A program made the position numbers and the translations under genes. Of a stretch of DNA of 64,000 nucleotides, positions 43,022 through 52,799 are shown in pieces (position 1 is the stretch's first letter; every line of letters starts with the position of its first letter). The DNA lies in contig CAJNDS010002275.1 in NCBI GenBank assembly GCA_905221605.1, forward strand, positions 219,001 to 283,000, in the 5' to 3' direction. A model generated the notes under the pieces. The model saw only the letters and a program-made list of their open reading frames with translations. It was not told the DNA's origin and made no database searches. This stretch comes from Symbiodinium natans (taxonomy: Eukaryota > Sar > Dinophyceae > Suessiales > Symbiodiniaceae).

Positions 43022-45932
43022 AAATGAGAGAGAGGGCTCGCTTCGTGCGCGGGGGGGGGGGGTCTCTCCCCTCAAGCCGCGTAGAAGAAGAAGAGGGCTG
43101 TCTTGACAACCAGCAACGATGGCCCCCAATACAGGGGCGGCAGGATATCCCGGGGAACCTTCCCCCAAGCCCCATGACAGAAAGTCGGCTCGCTTCGTGC
43201 GCGGGGGGGGGTCTCTCCCCTCAAGCCGCGTAGAAGAAGAAGAGGGCTGTCTTGACAACCAGCAACGATGGCCCCCAATACAGGGGCGGCAGGATATCCC
43301 GGGGAACCTTCCCCCAAGCCCCATGACAGAAAGAAAGAAAGAGGGTAGTTGGAGTCTCGTTCGTTCATTCGATTTCTTTCGTGGAGAGGAAGCATTGCCA
43401 TAGTTGCAATAAAATTGCGCGCGGTTGGTAGGTAAGCTGGGGGATTGCAGTAGCATGGATGAGCGTGCCTCGTGACTTTTACAGCTGCTGGGGCAGTTTC
43501 AGAAAGAAGTTAACCATGGGAGATGCCAAAGATGGTGGATTCGTTGGTTCGCCTGATTTTGTTGTTTGCTGGGGCTCAGCCGGTTTGGGTTGAAGGCGTG
43601 ATGTCGGGGTTTGGTGGTGTTTTTATCTTACCACCTGAGACCCGTCGCGAATAGGCGGACAAACAGACATATATTGTTGGAGACCAGGTGGGCAACCCCC
43701 CCCTCCCGGTTGTGGCATTTTGTGGAGTGGGTCTTAGGATGGCTTAGGTCTAGGGGATGCGCAAGCCATGTTCAATTCCTCAACATCGCACAGACGATCA
43801 CGTGATCCCTTCTTGTGGCAGAAATTTGTACCCCGTCTTGCGCTGGCTTGAATCAGGCATTGCAAGGAAAAGTGGATGGAGTGGGAAAGCTCAGTGTGTG
43901 ATCTTGGCACCGGTGTGGGCCGACGCTGTTTACGCGCTCCGCCACCAGGTTCAGTGGAATCAGCTGAGTGACTCCGTGGGCGTCGTTCAGAACAAGGACT
44001 TGGGCTGATGCCAATGTATGTCTGAGCAGAGAGGTGACTTCCGTGCTGGATCTCATTTTTCTAATCTGCAGCCAGGTTTGCAACATCGAGAGAGGCGTTT
44101 GGGAAGGTATGGACTGCGTTCAGGTCATCTGCCCTCATTGCCTGTACATGCAATAGTCAATCTGACTCTTCCCTTTCGTTGTAGTCTTCGCTCTCCGTGT
44201 TGACCTGCCGTCTTGCATCTCCAAGTCAAGGCACGAGGCCGATCAGCCACCAATGCCCTCTGCCCACTTTTCCAGTTACACCCGTCATCTCCCGTGGGAA
44301 TGGTACAGCATTGGACAGCATTGTACTATATTGTGCTTACACGATCAAGGCAACAATGTCCAAGCCGAGCGAAGCAGAAGCCAGCACAAGCAAATCGTCA
44401 GCCGCTGTGTGCTTGAGCAGCTTGATGAAGCTAGCACTAGTTTGTTGTGGCTGAGCAGTTGGAACATTGCTGAAGGCGAAGCCAAGTCGGATGGTGGAGG
44501 TAAGTTTTAAGTCTAAGATAGTCTAAGTAAGCAAGCTGCATGTCAGCTACTTGTGTCTGCAACTTGCACGGACGTCACGTGCCATGCAGGAGTTAAAAAA
44601 CGGGTGCTTGATAGGCCTCCCAAACCAGCAAAAGATAACCAACACCTCCGACCTAGGGCGAGGGAAAGACAGATCTGAGCTCCTTTGGCGCATCGCCAGG
44701 CTCTCGAAGGTGCGCTGACAAGCTTGAAGGGACAGGCAGCAGCGATGGACCACACCATGCAGGCCGGCAGGAGGTCTCAACAACACAAGCAGTCATCTCG
44801 CGATTTTTGAGACAGCCGGCAAGAAGCGTCTTGCAGGAGAAGGTCTCTATGACAGAGTTTCAACGCTTGGGTGATGCTGTGCTAACCCTGAAGGGCAAGG
44901 CCTGGCAGATTCTGGGAATTCTGGAATCCTCTGTTTTGTTAATGCCATGGTGCATGAACAGGTCGGCTCCCTGGAGCAAAATCTCCGGAAGGGTGCAGGG
45001 CTTGGTCAGCGTGTGCCAAGACGGCCGCGCGCTTGTGAGACTTTGGCTTGGCGCGGCTTGTGCACATCCCTGGACACATGTCTTGGATGTTGTTGCTTAG
45101 ATCTTAGATGCCTGCTTGGTAGGCTTGTGAGTTGCGCAGGACAGGCCCATTTTCATGTCTTGACGGGTGCGGCCGCCAATCGTCTGACGACCCCCGACTG
45201 ACAGAAGTTCATTCAACCACCCTGGACAAGGAATGGAGCGCAATTCAAAAACTGGGCCGCGCGAATCAATGACTGCACCGCGCGATTCAGAAACGCGATT
45301 CAGGAAAGAACGATTCAGGAAGCTCCGGCGATTCAGGAGACTGCGGTTCCGGAAACATGGCGATTTGGGAAACTACCTGATTCAGGAAACCAGCTACGCG
45401 CGACTCAGGAAACCACTCGATTCAGGAAACCACGCGGATAAGGTTCATGTCAGAGTGCTTTCAGAAACCTATGCGGTTCTCGAATCCGTATGAATCCGTA
45501 GTTTCCCGAATCCTTCCGAGTCCACGTTCCCGAATCCGCGGTTTCCAGTTTCCTCGGTTTCCGAACACGTGTTTTCTGGTTTCCGAGTCCGCGTTTTTGG
45601 TTTCTCGAAACTGAGTTGTACAGTTGCCCGAAGCTGCGCTTGTCGGTTCCCGAATGACGTTTTTCATTTTTTCCAGTTTTTCCGAATGCCTTCAGTTTCC
45701 GCTGCCAATCATCTTTGGATGAAGCTCATTTCTGCCTGTGGCTATCAAGTTACTGGTAGTAGGCATCTTCTTACTGGTAGTAGGCTTGTGTTGCACGATG
45801 TTCCATGTCTCAGCAGCACTCAATTGCTCCCACGTCCATGGTTGGACTACGTTGGACACAGGTGCAGAGCACGTGACCGATGTAGAGGGCGCAGTGGCAG
45901 GCTTTGGCAAGCAGCTTGCAACCTTCAAGCAG
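37234..45932 (+). CDS. coiled-coil protein built from about 30 micro-exons
   Basis: Over 8.7 kb the + strand carries a series of exons mostly 24-90 bases long. Nearly all open after AG|G (typically CAG|G) and close with AAG or CAG before G. Each encodes one to four heptads rich in Gln, Leu, Glu, Lys and Val. Motifs recur: a short SLEQxLxxK type (37398, 42206, 42453, 44962), an xQxQQLKxxx type (41836, 42071, 42315) and an ALQGKVD type (40277, 43857; variants 41216, 44710). Many donors are GC. No globular domain is seen, so it may be a filament, linker or basal-body coiled-coil protein; function is unknown. Ends of the gene are not fixed, and it could be more than one gene. Confidence 0.7.
38842..38880. 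repeat. TATA-rich tract in intron
   Basis: ACATATATATGTATATTTAT-like simple sequence between array exons. Confidence 0.85.
39016..40091 (+). CDS. coiled-coil array, exon block 2
   Basis: 39016-39075 VSLSGVQESIAGIIRDMQDK, GC donor. 39326-39367 VQQQKTLLMNLEAK, GC donor. 39411-39479 AQMADLVRQLHDKATANQ, GT donor. About 39555-39604 DEAQQLKVALEALQ. 39879-40091 is a longer open exon beginning VQCRATADAVQQLQPYENLR and ending at TGA (about 40089), with Gln/Lys-rich SATAQKITQSEPQK inside; it may splice earlier. Confidence 0.65.
40277..41285 (+). CDS. coiled-coil array, exon block 3
   Basis: 40277-40357 FDQALQGKVDCAQIDQLADV then VAVVQA, GT donor (81 bases). 40472-about 40515 AKVPGLEQDLRCGTP. 40571-40617 AGRIEELEAVVSGLR, GC donor. 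40807-40885 VDLKQLQQMENTLATLQNHV then AQAAVP, GT donor. 40938-40961 VQQSLGEK, a 24-base exon with GC donor. About 41216-41280 GLGALEGKVGEFEQSMQDA. Confidence 0.68.
41081..41182. repeat. ATT/AGT trinucleotide-rich tract
   Basis: TATTACTAT, AGTATTAGTATT and similar triplets fill the intron upstream of exon 41216; imperfect trinucleotide repeat. Confidence 0.85.
41836..42491 (+). CDS. coiled-coil array, exon block 4
   Basis: 41836-41874 EKASNNNLQQLKQ, GC donor. 41933-41974 ALSMVETKLSGVDQ, GC donor. 42071-42127 AVHEKVGAGQMQQLKSIVR, GC donor. 42206-42238 ANSLEQSLHDK, GT donor. 42315-42357 VGAEQIQQLKTALA, probably GA donor. 42453-42491 AQLSSIEQQLQEK, GC donor. The 42071 and 42315 exons are clear paralogues (VGA-x-Q-x-QQLK), as are 42206 and 42453. 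Confidence 0.72.
42540..42985. other. intronic or unassigned
   Basis: A + frame near 42670-42800 (LSHVSSQMLHLLIEVPKVED) is coding-like but not of array type. Otherwise I see nothing. Confidence 0.35.
42990..43062. repeat. (GA)n microsatellite and G-run
   Basis: AG dinucleotides run from about 42990 to 43017, followed by A-run, GAGAGAG and a 12-base G-run (43051-43062). Confidence 0.92.
43035..43333. repeat. near-perfect 150-bp tandem duplication
   Basis: 43035-43184 and 43187-43333 are the same sequence, beginning GGCTCGCTTCGTGCGC and ending CCCATGACAGAAAG. The copies differ mainly in the G-run (12 against 9). Near identity means a recent event, or an assembly artefact at a G-run. ORFs on both strands here are products of the repeat. 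Confidence 0.93.
43334..43850. other. no supported exon
   Basis: T/G-rich stretch (43540-43640) and weak frames; nothing recognisable before the array resumes at 43857. Confidence 0.45.
43857..44992 (+). CDS. coiled-coil array, exon block 5
   Basis: 43857-about 43893 ALQGKVDGVGKL, a paralogue of the 40277 exon. 43949-43996 VQWNQLSDSVGVVQNK, GA donor. About 44345-44440 has a Gln/Ser-rich helical frame (HKQIVSRCVLEQLDEAST). 44710-44762 ALTSLKGQAAAMDHTMQ, GC donor. 44837-44899 EKVSMTEFQRLGDAVLTLKG, GC donor. 44962-44992 VGSLEQNLRK, GT donor. Confidence 0.66.
44993..45283. other. no supported exon
   Basis: Between the last block-5 exon and the inverted minisatellite I see no exon with array motifs. 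Confidence 0.5.
45284..45657. repeat. inverted minisatellite array (foldback)
   Basis: The left arm (45284-45435) repeats GATTCAGGAAAC-type units at about 45284, 45297, 45312, 45329, 45379, 45402 and 45419, spaced 13-50 bases, often next to GCGCG. After a 40-base spacer, the right arm (about 45480-45657) repeats the complement, GGTTTCCGAATCCGCG-type, at least six times. Arms have diverged to TTCAGG against TTCGG. The whole could fold into a long imperfect hairpin. Confidence 0.85.
45862..45932 (+). CDS. coiled-coil array, last clear exon
   Basis: After GGACACAG, a 71-base exon reads AEHVTDVEGAVAGFGKQLAT then FKQ, ending at a GC donor (CAG|GCAGGA). Same composition and boundary type as the array. 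It lies beyond the inverted minisatellite, so the repeat sits in an intron. Confidence 0.65.
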
Positions 45933-46379
45933 GCAGGATTCTGCAGGATCTGTCAGGTATGGTAAAGAAGGTAAGTTTCGTTCCGACCTGCGACACCGCC
46001 AGTCGCATAAAATAACTTTTGGGAAGATCTTCGTCTGCGTGCTGCCGCAGAGTAGTTCCAGAGTCCGGAGGTGTTCACAGATCTGCATCAAACGTCGCAG
46101 GCTCGACTATTTCCAATCTCTGTCAATAAACCTTCAACAAAATCCGTCGTTTATGAGATCTCTGCAGACATGTAGGCGAGAATGCTGACGCTTGACCTCG
46201 ACCAATTTCCAGGATCTTTGCTTACCAAAGCACAAATCAAGAAGATGAGTGAAAGTAGTGACTAAGTAGTGGAAAGCCAGTGGAAAGCAGGAGACCGCAA
46301 GAGCCGGGCTCATCGTGATGGTCCGCGCTCTGCCTCAAGAAGCCGTAGCTGAGGGGGTTGCTTCGAGTGCTGTGCCGAG

Positions 46380-46523
46380 ATGGCAGATGATGACAGTCAA
46401 ATCTTATTTCGTATGCAGCTTGCCTACGTTTACCTCATTTTACCTCAAGATTCAGAGAATCATCGAATCATCCACAAATTGCGCCACTGTGCATCAGCAC
46501 GGCACTTGGTTTCCGGCAAGTAG
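46380..46523 (+). CDS. exon, unknown product
   Basis: After CCGAG, the frame reads MADDDSQILFRMQLAYVYLI then LPQDSENHRIIHKLRHCASA and reaches TAG at 46521, or leaves at a GTAGAA donor two bases earlier. Very good coding composition. The ATG could be a real start. Confidence 0.5.
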   Translation: MADDDSQILFRMQLAYVYLILPQDSENHRIIHKLRHCASARHLVSGK

Positions 46524-46529
46524 AATTCG

Positions 46530-47100
46530 TGACAGAACCCAGGCGCAGACAGAGTGCCTGTTCCTGCAGACTACAGCTATGTAGTGCGAGCGTATGGCCG
46601 CAGAAAGCACATGAACATTCCCTTCCTGAAGAATTGATGGAAGATGACACATGATCAGAATCGGTCTCCGGGGTGCCAAAAAACTGCAAAATGTGGCCCA
46701 CAGCTTGATGCATCATTCTCTTCCAAACATGGGCTGGCTGCCAACTGACGTGACTTGCAGCCACACCTTGAACTTGAACTTGAACGGTTTGTAGTCGATT
46801 AATCACGTTTGCTCGGCTGATTCCGTGAGGACGGAGAAACCTACCGATCTTCTCCGCATGACTCCAAGCCAGACCAGGCTCCAGAGAGTGGATAGTTCGG
46901 CCTGGCAAGTGCCTGGCACATCCTGGCACAACAGCAAAGCGAAAGCCAACAAAATGCTAACACACAGTAGTGGTTTCTAGGAAGGTCACAGGGTTTGAGA
47001 GGTCGTTTGGAGATCAGCTCGGCTGATAGGTCAGCAGGAATACACCTGTCGGCGAATTCCCAGAGGAGCATATATGCACTTTGTCAGATGAACACGCAAG
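46530..47100. other. unassigned; - strand open frame
   Basis: A 153-codon - frame covers 46468-46929 with protein-like composition, but it overlaps the + exon at 46380 and has no motif. Left unassigned. Confidence 0.35.
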
Positions 47101-47178
47101 CTCAGCAATGACGCCAAAGCCGCTGCAGAGGAAGTGCGTGACGATCTGGATGAGGCACAGCCACACAGCCTGAAGTAG
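47101..47178 (+). CDS. candidate terminal exon, helical
   Basis: After CGCAAG, reads LSNDAKAAAEEVRDDLDEAQ then PHSLK and TAG at 47176-47178. Acidic helix. The - strand frame 47031-47537 overlaps it but lacks any motif. Confidence 0.5.
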   Translation, partial: LSNDAKAAAEEVRDDLDEAQPHSLK

Positions 47179-48119
47179 GGCATTCCAGATTCCAGACTCA
47201 GGACCTGCAAGAACTGCTTCTTGGGATTCTTGAGGCTTCTTGCATCTTGAGCCGATCGTTGTTTTCCTAGAATTGTTCCCAAGGTCAGCAGACCCAGCAC
47301 CGGCGCAAGCCATGCTGGCCTGGACCAGGTGAGCGCAAGGTGGTTTTCTGCGTGCAACAGGTTCCTTGTCATTCTGCTAGGACACGACGGGAGTCCTGCG
47401 TATGATGACGGGGGCCAGTGCAGATCAGCGCTGCCCTTGTGTTTTGCGGGTCCCTGCTGTCGTTGATGAATCTTTTTGATACTGGAGTCCTGGGCATAAG
47501 TCTTGGTGAGGCTCTCTCGCCTTCGTGATTCGCTCACCAGCCAGATGGAGCAGCAGGTGTCACATGTGTCACTTGCTGACGAGGAATGTCCGTGAATGCC
47601 CTTGCTTCATGTTTGCGCAGCAACTTAGCGCCCTGCGATGAGCCTATGTGCACGCAATGGCCAACTCGGCTCAAGTGAAATGATCATTGGGATGTCAACA
47701 TATGTCGTCTCATTCGGAGGCCAAACAGTTGCCATTGCTCTATTTTCGGACCGGGCAGCCTGTGGCAAGCCAGAAGTTGCATGGACCAATATTGCCTTAC
47801 CTTGACTAATTGTTGTACGTTGCATGACAAGCACCGGCCACGTGCTTTGCAGAACATCGTATCGTCCTGATTTGCAAGTCGAGTAGAGACGCTGCTTCGT
47901 AGATATGAATCCACAGGGCCAGGCAGGGTATCCGTTCCGCACATAATTCAGCCTGCACCATCATACCACTCCGTCAATTGCCTCTGCCCACGCGGAGGTT
48001 GGCCATGAAGCTGGACACGAGCTTGTCCTTGGCCTACTGGTAGTTGCAGTTGTAAGCCTGTGCAGCGAGGGCAGCGCAGCGTGTGCTTGCAATCGCTGCT
48101 GAACAAGAGGCCTGTTCGG

Positions 48120-48481
48120 AGGAGCCGCGCCATGTGGCAGAGGTTTCCCCGCTTGCCGATATCAGCGCGGATATCAGACGTGATTCAGGTCCGCAAACAC
48201 TTCAAAGCCAGATGTTGGCCGGGTCTTATGCACGTAACCGCAGGTGATGGCATGGTTGCGCTGGCCAAATCCAGCTCAGCTGCGCACTCAAGTTCGTCCT
48301 TTATCTGTTTGCTGCGTGCTTCTTTGGGGATGTTGATATTGCATGGATCATCATGGATCAATCAAAGCAGGCCCCGGAAATGAAGGCAGCGGTGCGCAAA
48401 GCGCGGACGTTTGCAAAGAGGCTGGTTGAGCAAAGTTGCCCATGTCTTGACTATGTTGCCAGTATGTTGTCACTTGTCTAG
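48120..48481 (+). CDS. two exons, second with stop
   Basis: 48141-about 48245 reads EVSPLADISADIRRDSGPQT then LQSQMLAGSYA. 48371-48481 (after AAGCAG) reads APEMKAAVRKARTFAKRLVE then QSCPCLDYVASMLSLV and TAG at 48479-48481. Both coding-like; unknown family. Confidence 0.5.
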
Positions 48482-48675
48482 ACAGGAGTCCATTTCAAGA
48501 GTCACTTCCATGGGCAAAGCCGATCACTGACAAGTGGGGCTTCCCGAAGCCTCCTCCCAGCTTCCCTCCTGTCGCGGCCTCGGCTCCGGCTCGGGGAAGC
48601 AACTGCAACAGCAGCTGCCAGGATGAGCTAAATGAGTTAAGCGAGCTAAGCATGGTCAGTCACAGACAACACGTG

Positions 48676-48809
48676 CAGCACCAGAGCAACTGGTCGAGGC
48701 AGAAGCGTGGGACTGGAGGACATTCGCTCAGACACCCGAAATCTTCAGAAACTCTGAGCCTTTCCCTTGGTGCTCGAAGGCACCATTTACTTGGGATGAG
48801 CAACGATGA
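48676..48809 (+). CDS. exon, unknown product
   Basis: After ACGTGCAG, reads APEQLVEAEAWDWRTFAQTP then EIFRNSEPFPWCSKAPFTWD. Rich in Trp and Phe with coherent composition; ends at TGA 48807 or splices earlier. No family recognised. Confidence 0.5.
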
Positions 48810-49590
48810 CGTTCCGAAGGTACGGGATTTTCATCAATGTCGCAGTATGCCAGTTTGCGGTCTCCTTGGTAGCTTGTACTTTGCCGCAGGGCCGCCGGAC
48901 TTATTTCTCGAAGCCAGAGTCCCTAGCAGAGCTGAAAGAGGCATTGCGAAGCAATCCTTCGTCACAGGCTTAGTTAGGAGCTGAAGGCTCAATTCCGCTA
49001 GAACTGCCGCAGATGTCTACCAAGGATCAAGAATGCTGAAAGCATTCTCTGCAGACTTGAGCTAGGCGATCTTCCACCGCGTCCCAAGCCAAGAGCTGAG
49101 TCTTCGAGAATGGTTGCGTGCCATTCGCCACAACTGAGCACCACAGTCCGTGCCTTTACAGCCCCTACGACATCCTTCGGCCCTACTGTCGTTTTGCGAT
49201 CAGGTCGATTCTCACAGCAGATGCTGGCGCTCCTGTTTGCCCAGAGAGACATGTATATGGCGGCACGATGTCGCGCACTTACTTTGACCCACTGCTGAAT
49301 TCGTGCTGCTACGTATTCCTGACGATTCGCAGAAGTAGGTGCAGACGTTCCAAGTAACATGCCAGGTTGGATCGAGATGGCATGGGACGAACCTGGAACA
49401 GTCGGTGGCATGCAGGCACCTGCATGAGAACGAAAGCAACATCATGCCGAATTGCGTCTTCCATAGCCGAGCGCCTGAATGCAGACAGGTATCGCCATGA
49501 TAAATGAGCACTGCCATCCGCTTGGAACTCGGTAGAGATGAGTTCGTACATGTCACTGGGCAAGTCTTAGTCTTAGGCATGTCTAGATGT
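48810..49590. other. unassigned
   Basis: Frames on both strands at 49000-49411. The - frame includes VVLSCGEWHATILEDS, which faintly resembles an RCC1 blade, but only once. Nothing else is supported. Confidence 0.3.
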
Positions 49591-49593
49591 CAG

Positions 49594-50460
49594 GGACCAC
49601 CGGACATACTTTACGCAGAAGTCCCTCTTCGAGAGATCGCCGTCCCAGCAGTATCGGCGCTTCTTGCATCAGGATTTCTGACCACTCGCCTTTGCACACT
49701 AGCTGAGCATTGCTTCGGTCCTACTCTGATATGTTATACAACTGTTATACAGCTGCACATATTCGCCTATTTTCCCACAGGAGAAAAAGCCTGGCGATTG
49801 GGTCTCAATCGATCAAAGGAGGCCGTGGTCGGTCGTGGGTGCTTAAGCCCTTTTTGCTGTCGGCCACCGCGACAAACAGCTTCAGGTAGGTCAAGGGTAT
49901 AAAAGGTACAGGTGTGTGCTCGTGTTGATTCCTTGCTGTTCAGAGGCCTGCTCGCTTTCCTCCTCTAGGTGGCCTTCTCACTGGTCGTCGTGAGCTCAAT
50001 TCTACTTCGGCGTGGAGATTTTTATGCCAACATCACCAAGGCTCTGGAGCACCAATTCCAGGAGCAATGCCATAGTCAGAACTATGGCAAAGACGGCTTC
50101 TTGACTGTGGGCGACATCGTTGTGCCCATGGAGTTTCAGTTTTCAGATTTGGGCAGAGTTTGTTCTCAGCATGACATAGAAGATGTGCCAATGCTCGCTC
50201 ACACAATCAGTTGCGATTTAGTAGTTATGGCAGTTTTAAGTTTGGTTGTCATTTGCATACGCCGCATCTTCTGTTCACGCTTAGCAGCTCAAACACTGTA
50301 CAGTAAGTTCCAGTAGGGTTACATGTGCTCCTCGTCTCCACAGGGACTCAAGGAGATCCGCGCCAAGTCTAAGACTCCGCGCTGTTCAAAGATGTTCAAA
50401 GAGTTGGCTGAGAGAACAAGCGAAAAAAAACCGTTGGAAAACAGAACTGAATCCGACTGA
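49594..50460 (+). CDS. exons of an unrecognised gene with stop
   Basis: 49594-49672 reads GPPDILYAEVPLREIAVPAV then SALLAS, ending at a GA donor. About 49781-49840 reads EKKPGDWVSIDQRRPWSVVG. 49969-about 50152 (after CCTCTAG) reads LLRRGDFYANITKALEHQFQ then EQCHSQNYGKDGFLTVGDIV. 50344-50460 (after CTCCACAG) reads GLKEIRAKSKTPRCSKMFKE then LAERTSEKKPLENRTESD and TGA. All + strand. The last ends in a basic then acidic tail. No domain recognised. Confidence 0.5.
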
Positions 50461-51620
50461 CTCCGACTGACTCCTGCGACTCCTGCGACCCCTGCATGTT
50501 GTTCAGTCATCTGTGGAGGTTCCGGGTGCTGGCAGCGGGCTTCCGTCGCAGCCGGCCAGAGCATCTGTATCCGGCAGGAGCGAATCATGAATGCTTGTAT
50601 ATGGCCAGCACCAGTACTTCTATTCTGTGCGCTTGCGTGTTCGGGGAGCAGTCTGATGGAGCAACGGTTTGGTTCGATTGCAAAGTGGCCGCAGCAGAGC
50701 CACAAACATGCAAGACTTAGAAGACTCAAGACACAAGGCATCTCAGACATCCCTTCATCCATTTCTCTGCTCGTATGTCCACTTCGCTGCTAATGGTTTG
50801 CAGTTAGAACCTTCCATGGAGCCACTCCCTAGAATCCCATGTCCGGTTGTTGCAGTCATTTTGCGATTTTCAAGTTTGATGATTCCTTTGGCTCCAAACC
50901 ACTTCCTGACAAGGCCTGCTTCATCTGACCCCAGGGGACCAACCGTTCAGCTCTCATGTCAATCTGGACACGAGAGAGTTCATGATCGTACTTCCTTGAC
51001 TGCAGCCTCTTCAACAAAGTGTCTCAAGCTATGAACCATCAGCCGGGTCACTCCCGCGCACCAACATCATACATCTTTCCCTCATACATCTTTCCCACCA
51101 GCACCCACGCTGCGGTTCATGCAACTCAGGCAACTCACAGCCGCCCATCAAAGTTCATGCATTATCTGCGGCAACATGTCAATATGCGGCACTTGGGCAT
51201 TGAAACCGTGAACATGATTTATCCATGTCACCATCTGCTACCGATGCTCGCTGCATTTCGCTGCATGTCGGAGATGTTTTGCCTGCAACGTCCACAAACA
51301 AGCCAACTACAGTGAGATGTGCTGCGAAGCTGACCTGTGTTTAGGAGTTCTTCTTCCCGAGCCAATGAGGCGCTCTCAAACAGCAGGCATTGGGGGGACA
51401 GGGAGGGCCTACTCTTGGCATGTGCTGATCCTTTGAGGCCGTCATCATGCTCTCGTCCAGCATCAGCCATTGCGGATGCAATACAGGCAGTTTATGGCAA
51501 TTCTGCTTGTTGCTTTGGCTGATGTGATAATCGGAGAGCAGGTCCTTGGATTTCATCAGGATTTCAGTCGTAAATCGGGCTGAGTTGCCCTTTGCAGCTT
51601 CTGTTGCCTCGGTCCGCTTG
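50461..51620. other. unassigned; small tandem repeat
   Basis: CCGACTGACT units (50454-50475) form a short tandem repeat overlapping the stop. Several open frames lie at 50496-51320, without motifs. Confidence 0.4.
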
Positions 51621-51627
51621 CCCCTAG

Positions 51628-51717
51628 CACAAGACTTGCACGGAGGCAGAGAACGAGCGTGCCAAAAAACTCAGCGAAGACATGGAGGCCGCCTCTCGAT
51701 GCGAACGCACCTGCCGC
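51628..51717 (+). CDS. candidate coiled-coil exon
   Basis: After CCCCTAG, reads CTEAENERAKKLSEDMEAAS then RCERTCR to TAG (51718). Strongly helical and charged; coiled coil likely. Confidence 0.5.
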
Positions 51718-51719
51718 TA

Positions 51720-52628
51720 GCAGCTAGCATGCTCACTTTGGCGAACTCATGAACGAGAGGCTCGTGCATCTTCCAGGCAAGGACTTGACTTGACATTTTG
51801 AATAAATCCGTGGGGAGTCGTCACAAGTCAGTGCTGATGTACCAGGCCGATGCCCAGTGAGGGACTCGCCTCCAGTGGATCGAGGCCCTCCTCAAGGCCG
51901 TCATATTCCGGGCAAAATGCCTGTAAGTCCTGCAAGCAGATGGCCTGGAATTCAGTAGACAGGTCGAGGAGTCGGAAGCTTCCACTCGGTCCAGAGGCCG
52001 GAAGTCGCAGCATTTGCAATCACTAAGTTTTTTCCGTCTTGCACGTTCTGTCAGAGGGGAGCTCCTGACAGGAAGCAGCGCAAGCAGCACCACCATCGGT
52101 TCTCGGCTCGAAGGCACAGCTTCAGAATAAGTACTTTTTTCCTGGTTTGTCTTGGCAGTGCTGAATGCTACAGGCGCCTGTGTCCTTGGATTCAGCCAGC
52201 AGTCATGGCTATCCAAGTCTAGGCCTCAGAAAGTGCATTTGCTTAAGGCTCTGAGGCCTGCGGCACTCGTGGTGGCCTGGATAATTGCAGAAAACATGTG
52301 AAGGTTTGCCTTGCCTTGTTGAAGTGGCAGACGGCATGTAGAAAAACCACGCAAGCGCGACCTGGAAACGGCTTCTGTGGCATTGAACGGCCAGACATGT
52401 TGATGGGATCAATTGAGTCCGTCCCTTATCATCCCTTATCTACAGTCAGCTGTGTGTCGGCGAAGCCGATGCGGTCAGCCATTCAGAATGCACATGGGTT
52501 CGCAGCCTGGATGCATAGTGAGATCTCTTCAAGGTCTTCAGTGTCGGGCCTGTTCTCGGAACATAGGATCTTGAGCATGCCCGGAACAGAATACTTCATT
52601 TCTTTTGGCGCACGACTCTTCCACAATC
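51720..52628. other. unassigned; - strand frame of interest
   Basis: The - frame 51828-52019 reads SGSFRLLDLSTEFQAICLQD then LQAFCPEYDGLEEGLDPLEA, with protein-like composition, the best - strand candidate in the window. No splice partners or domain were identified. Confidence 0.3.
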
Positions 52629-52795
52629 GCATATATATATATAATATAATAGAATATATATATATAATATAATATAATATATATATATATATTATAATAT
52701 ATATAATACAAATAATATATATATATATATATTATATAATATATAATAGATAATATAAATATATATATATATGTATAATATATATATATATAGGT
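52629..52795. repeat. AT-only tract (TATA/ATAATA)
   Basis: About 165 bases consist almost entirely of A and T in TATATA, ATATAATAT and TAATATAT blocks. Both strands give spurious Tyr/Ile frames. Confidence 0.95.
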
Positions 52796-52799
52796 TCCA

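Noticed and set aside
47031-47537. 168-codon minus-strand frame
   Set aside because: No domain and a changing composition; overlaps a better plus-strand exon at 47101-47178.
48998-49411. possible RCC1 repeat on the minus strand (LSCGEWHATI)
   Set aside because: A single blade-like match without the flanking Gly pattern or any second repeat.
49781-49840. PGDWVSIDQRRP, faintly like the pre-integrase segment of copia elements
   Set aside because: No integrase, protease or reverse transcriptase motif anywhere near; most likely an ordinary exon.
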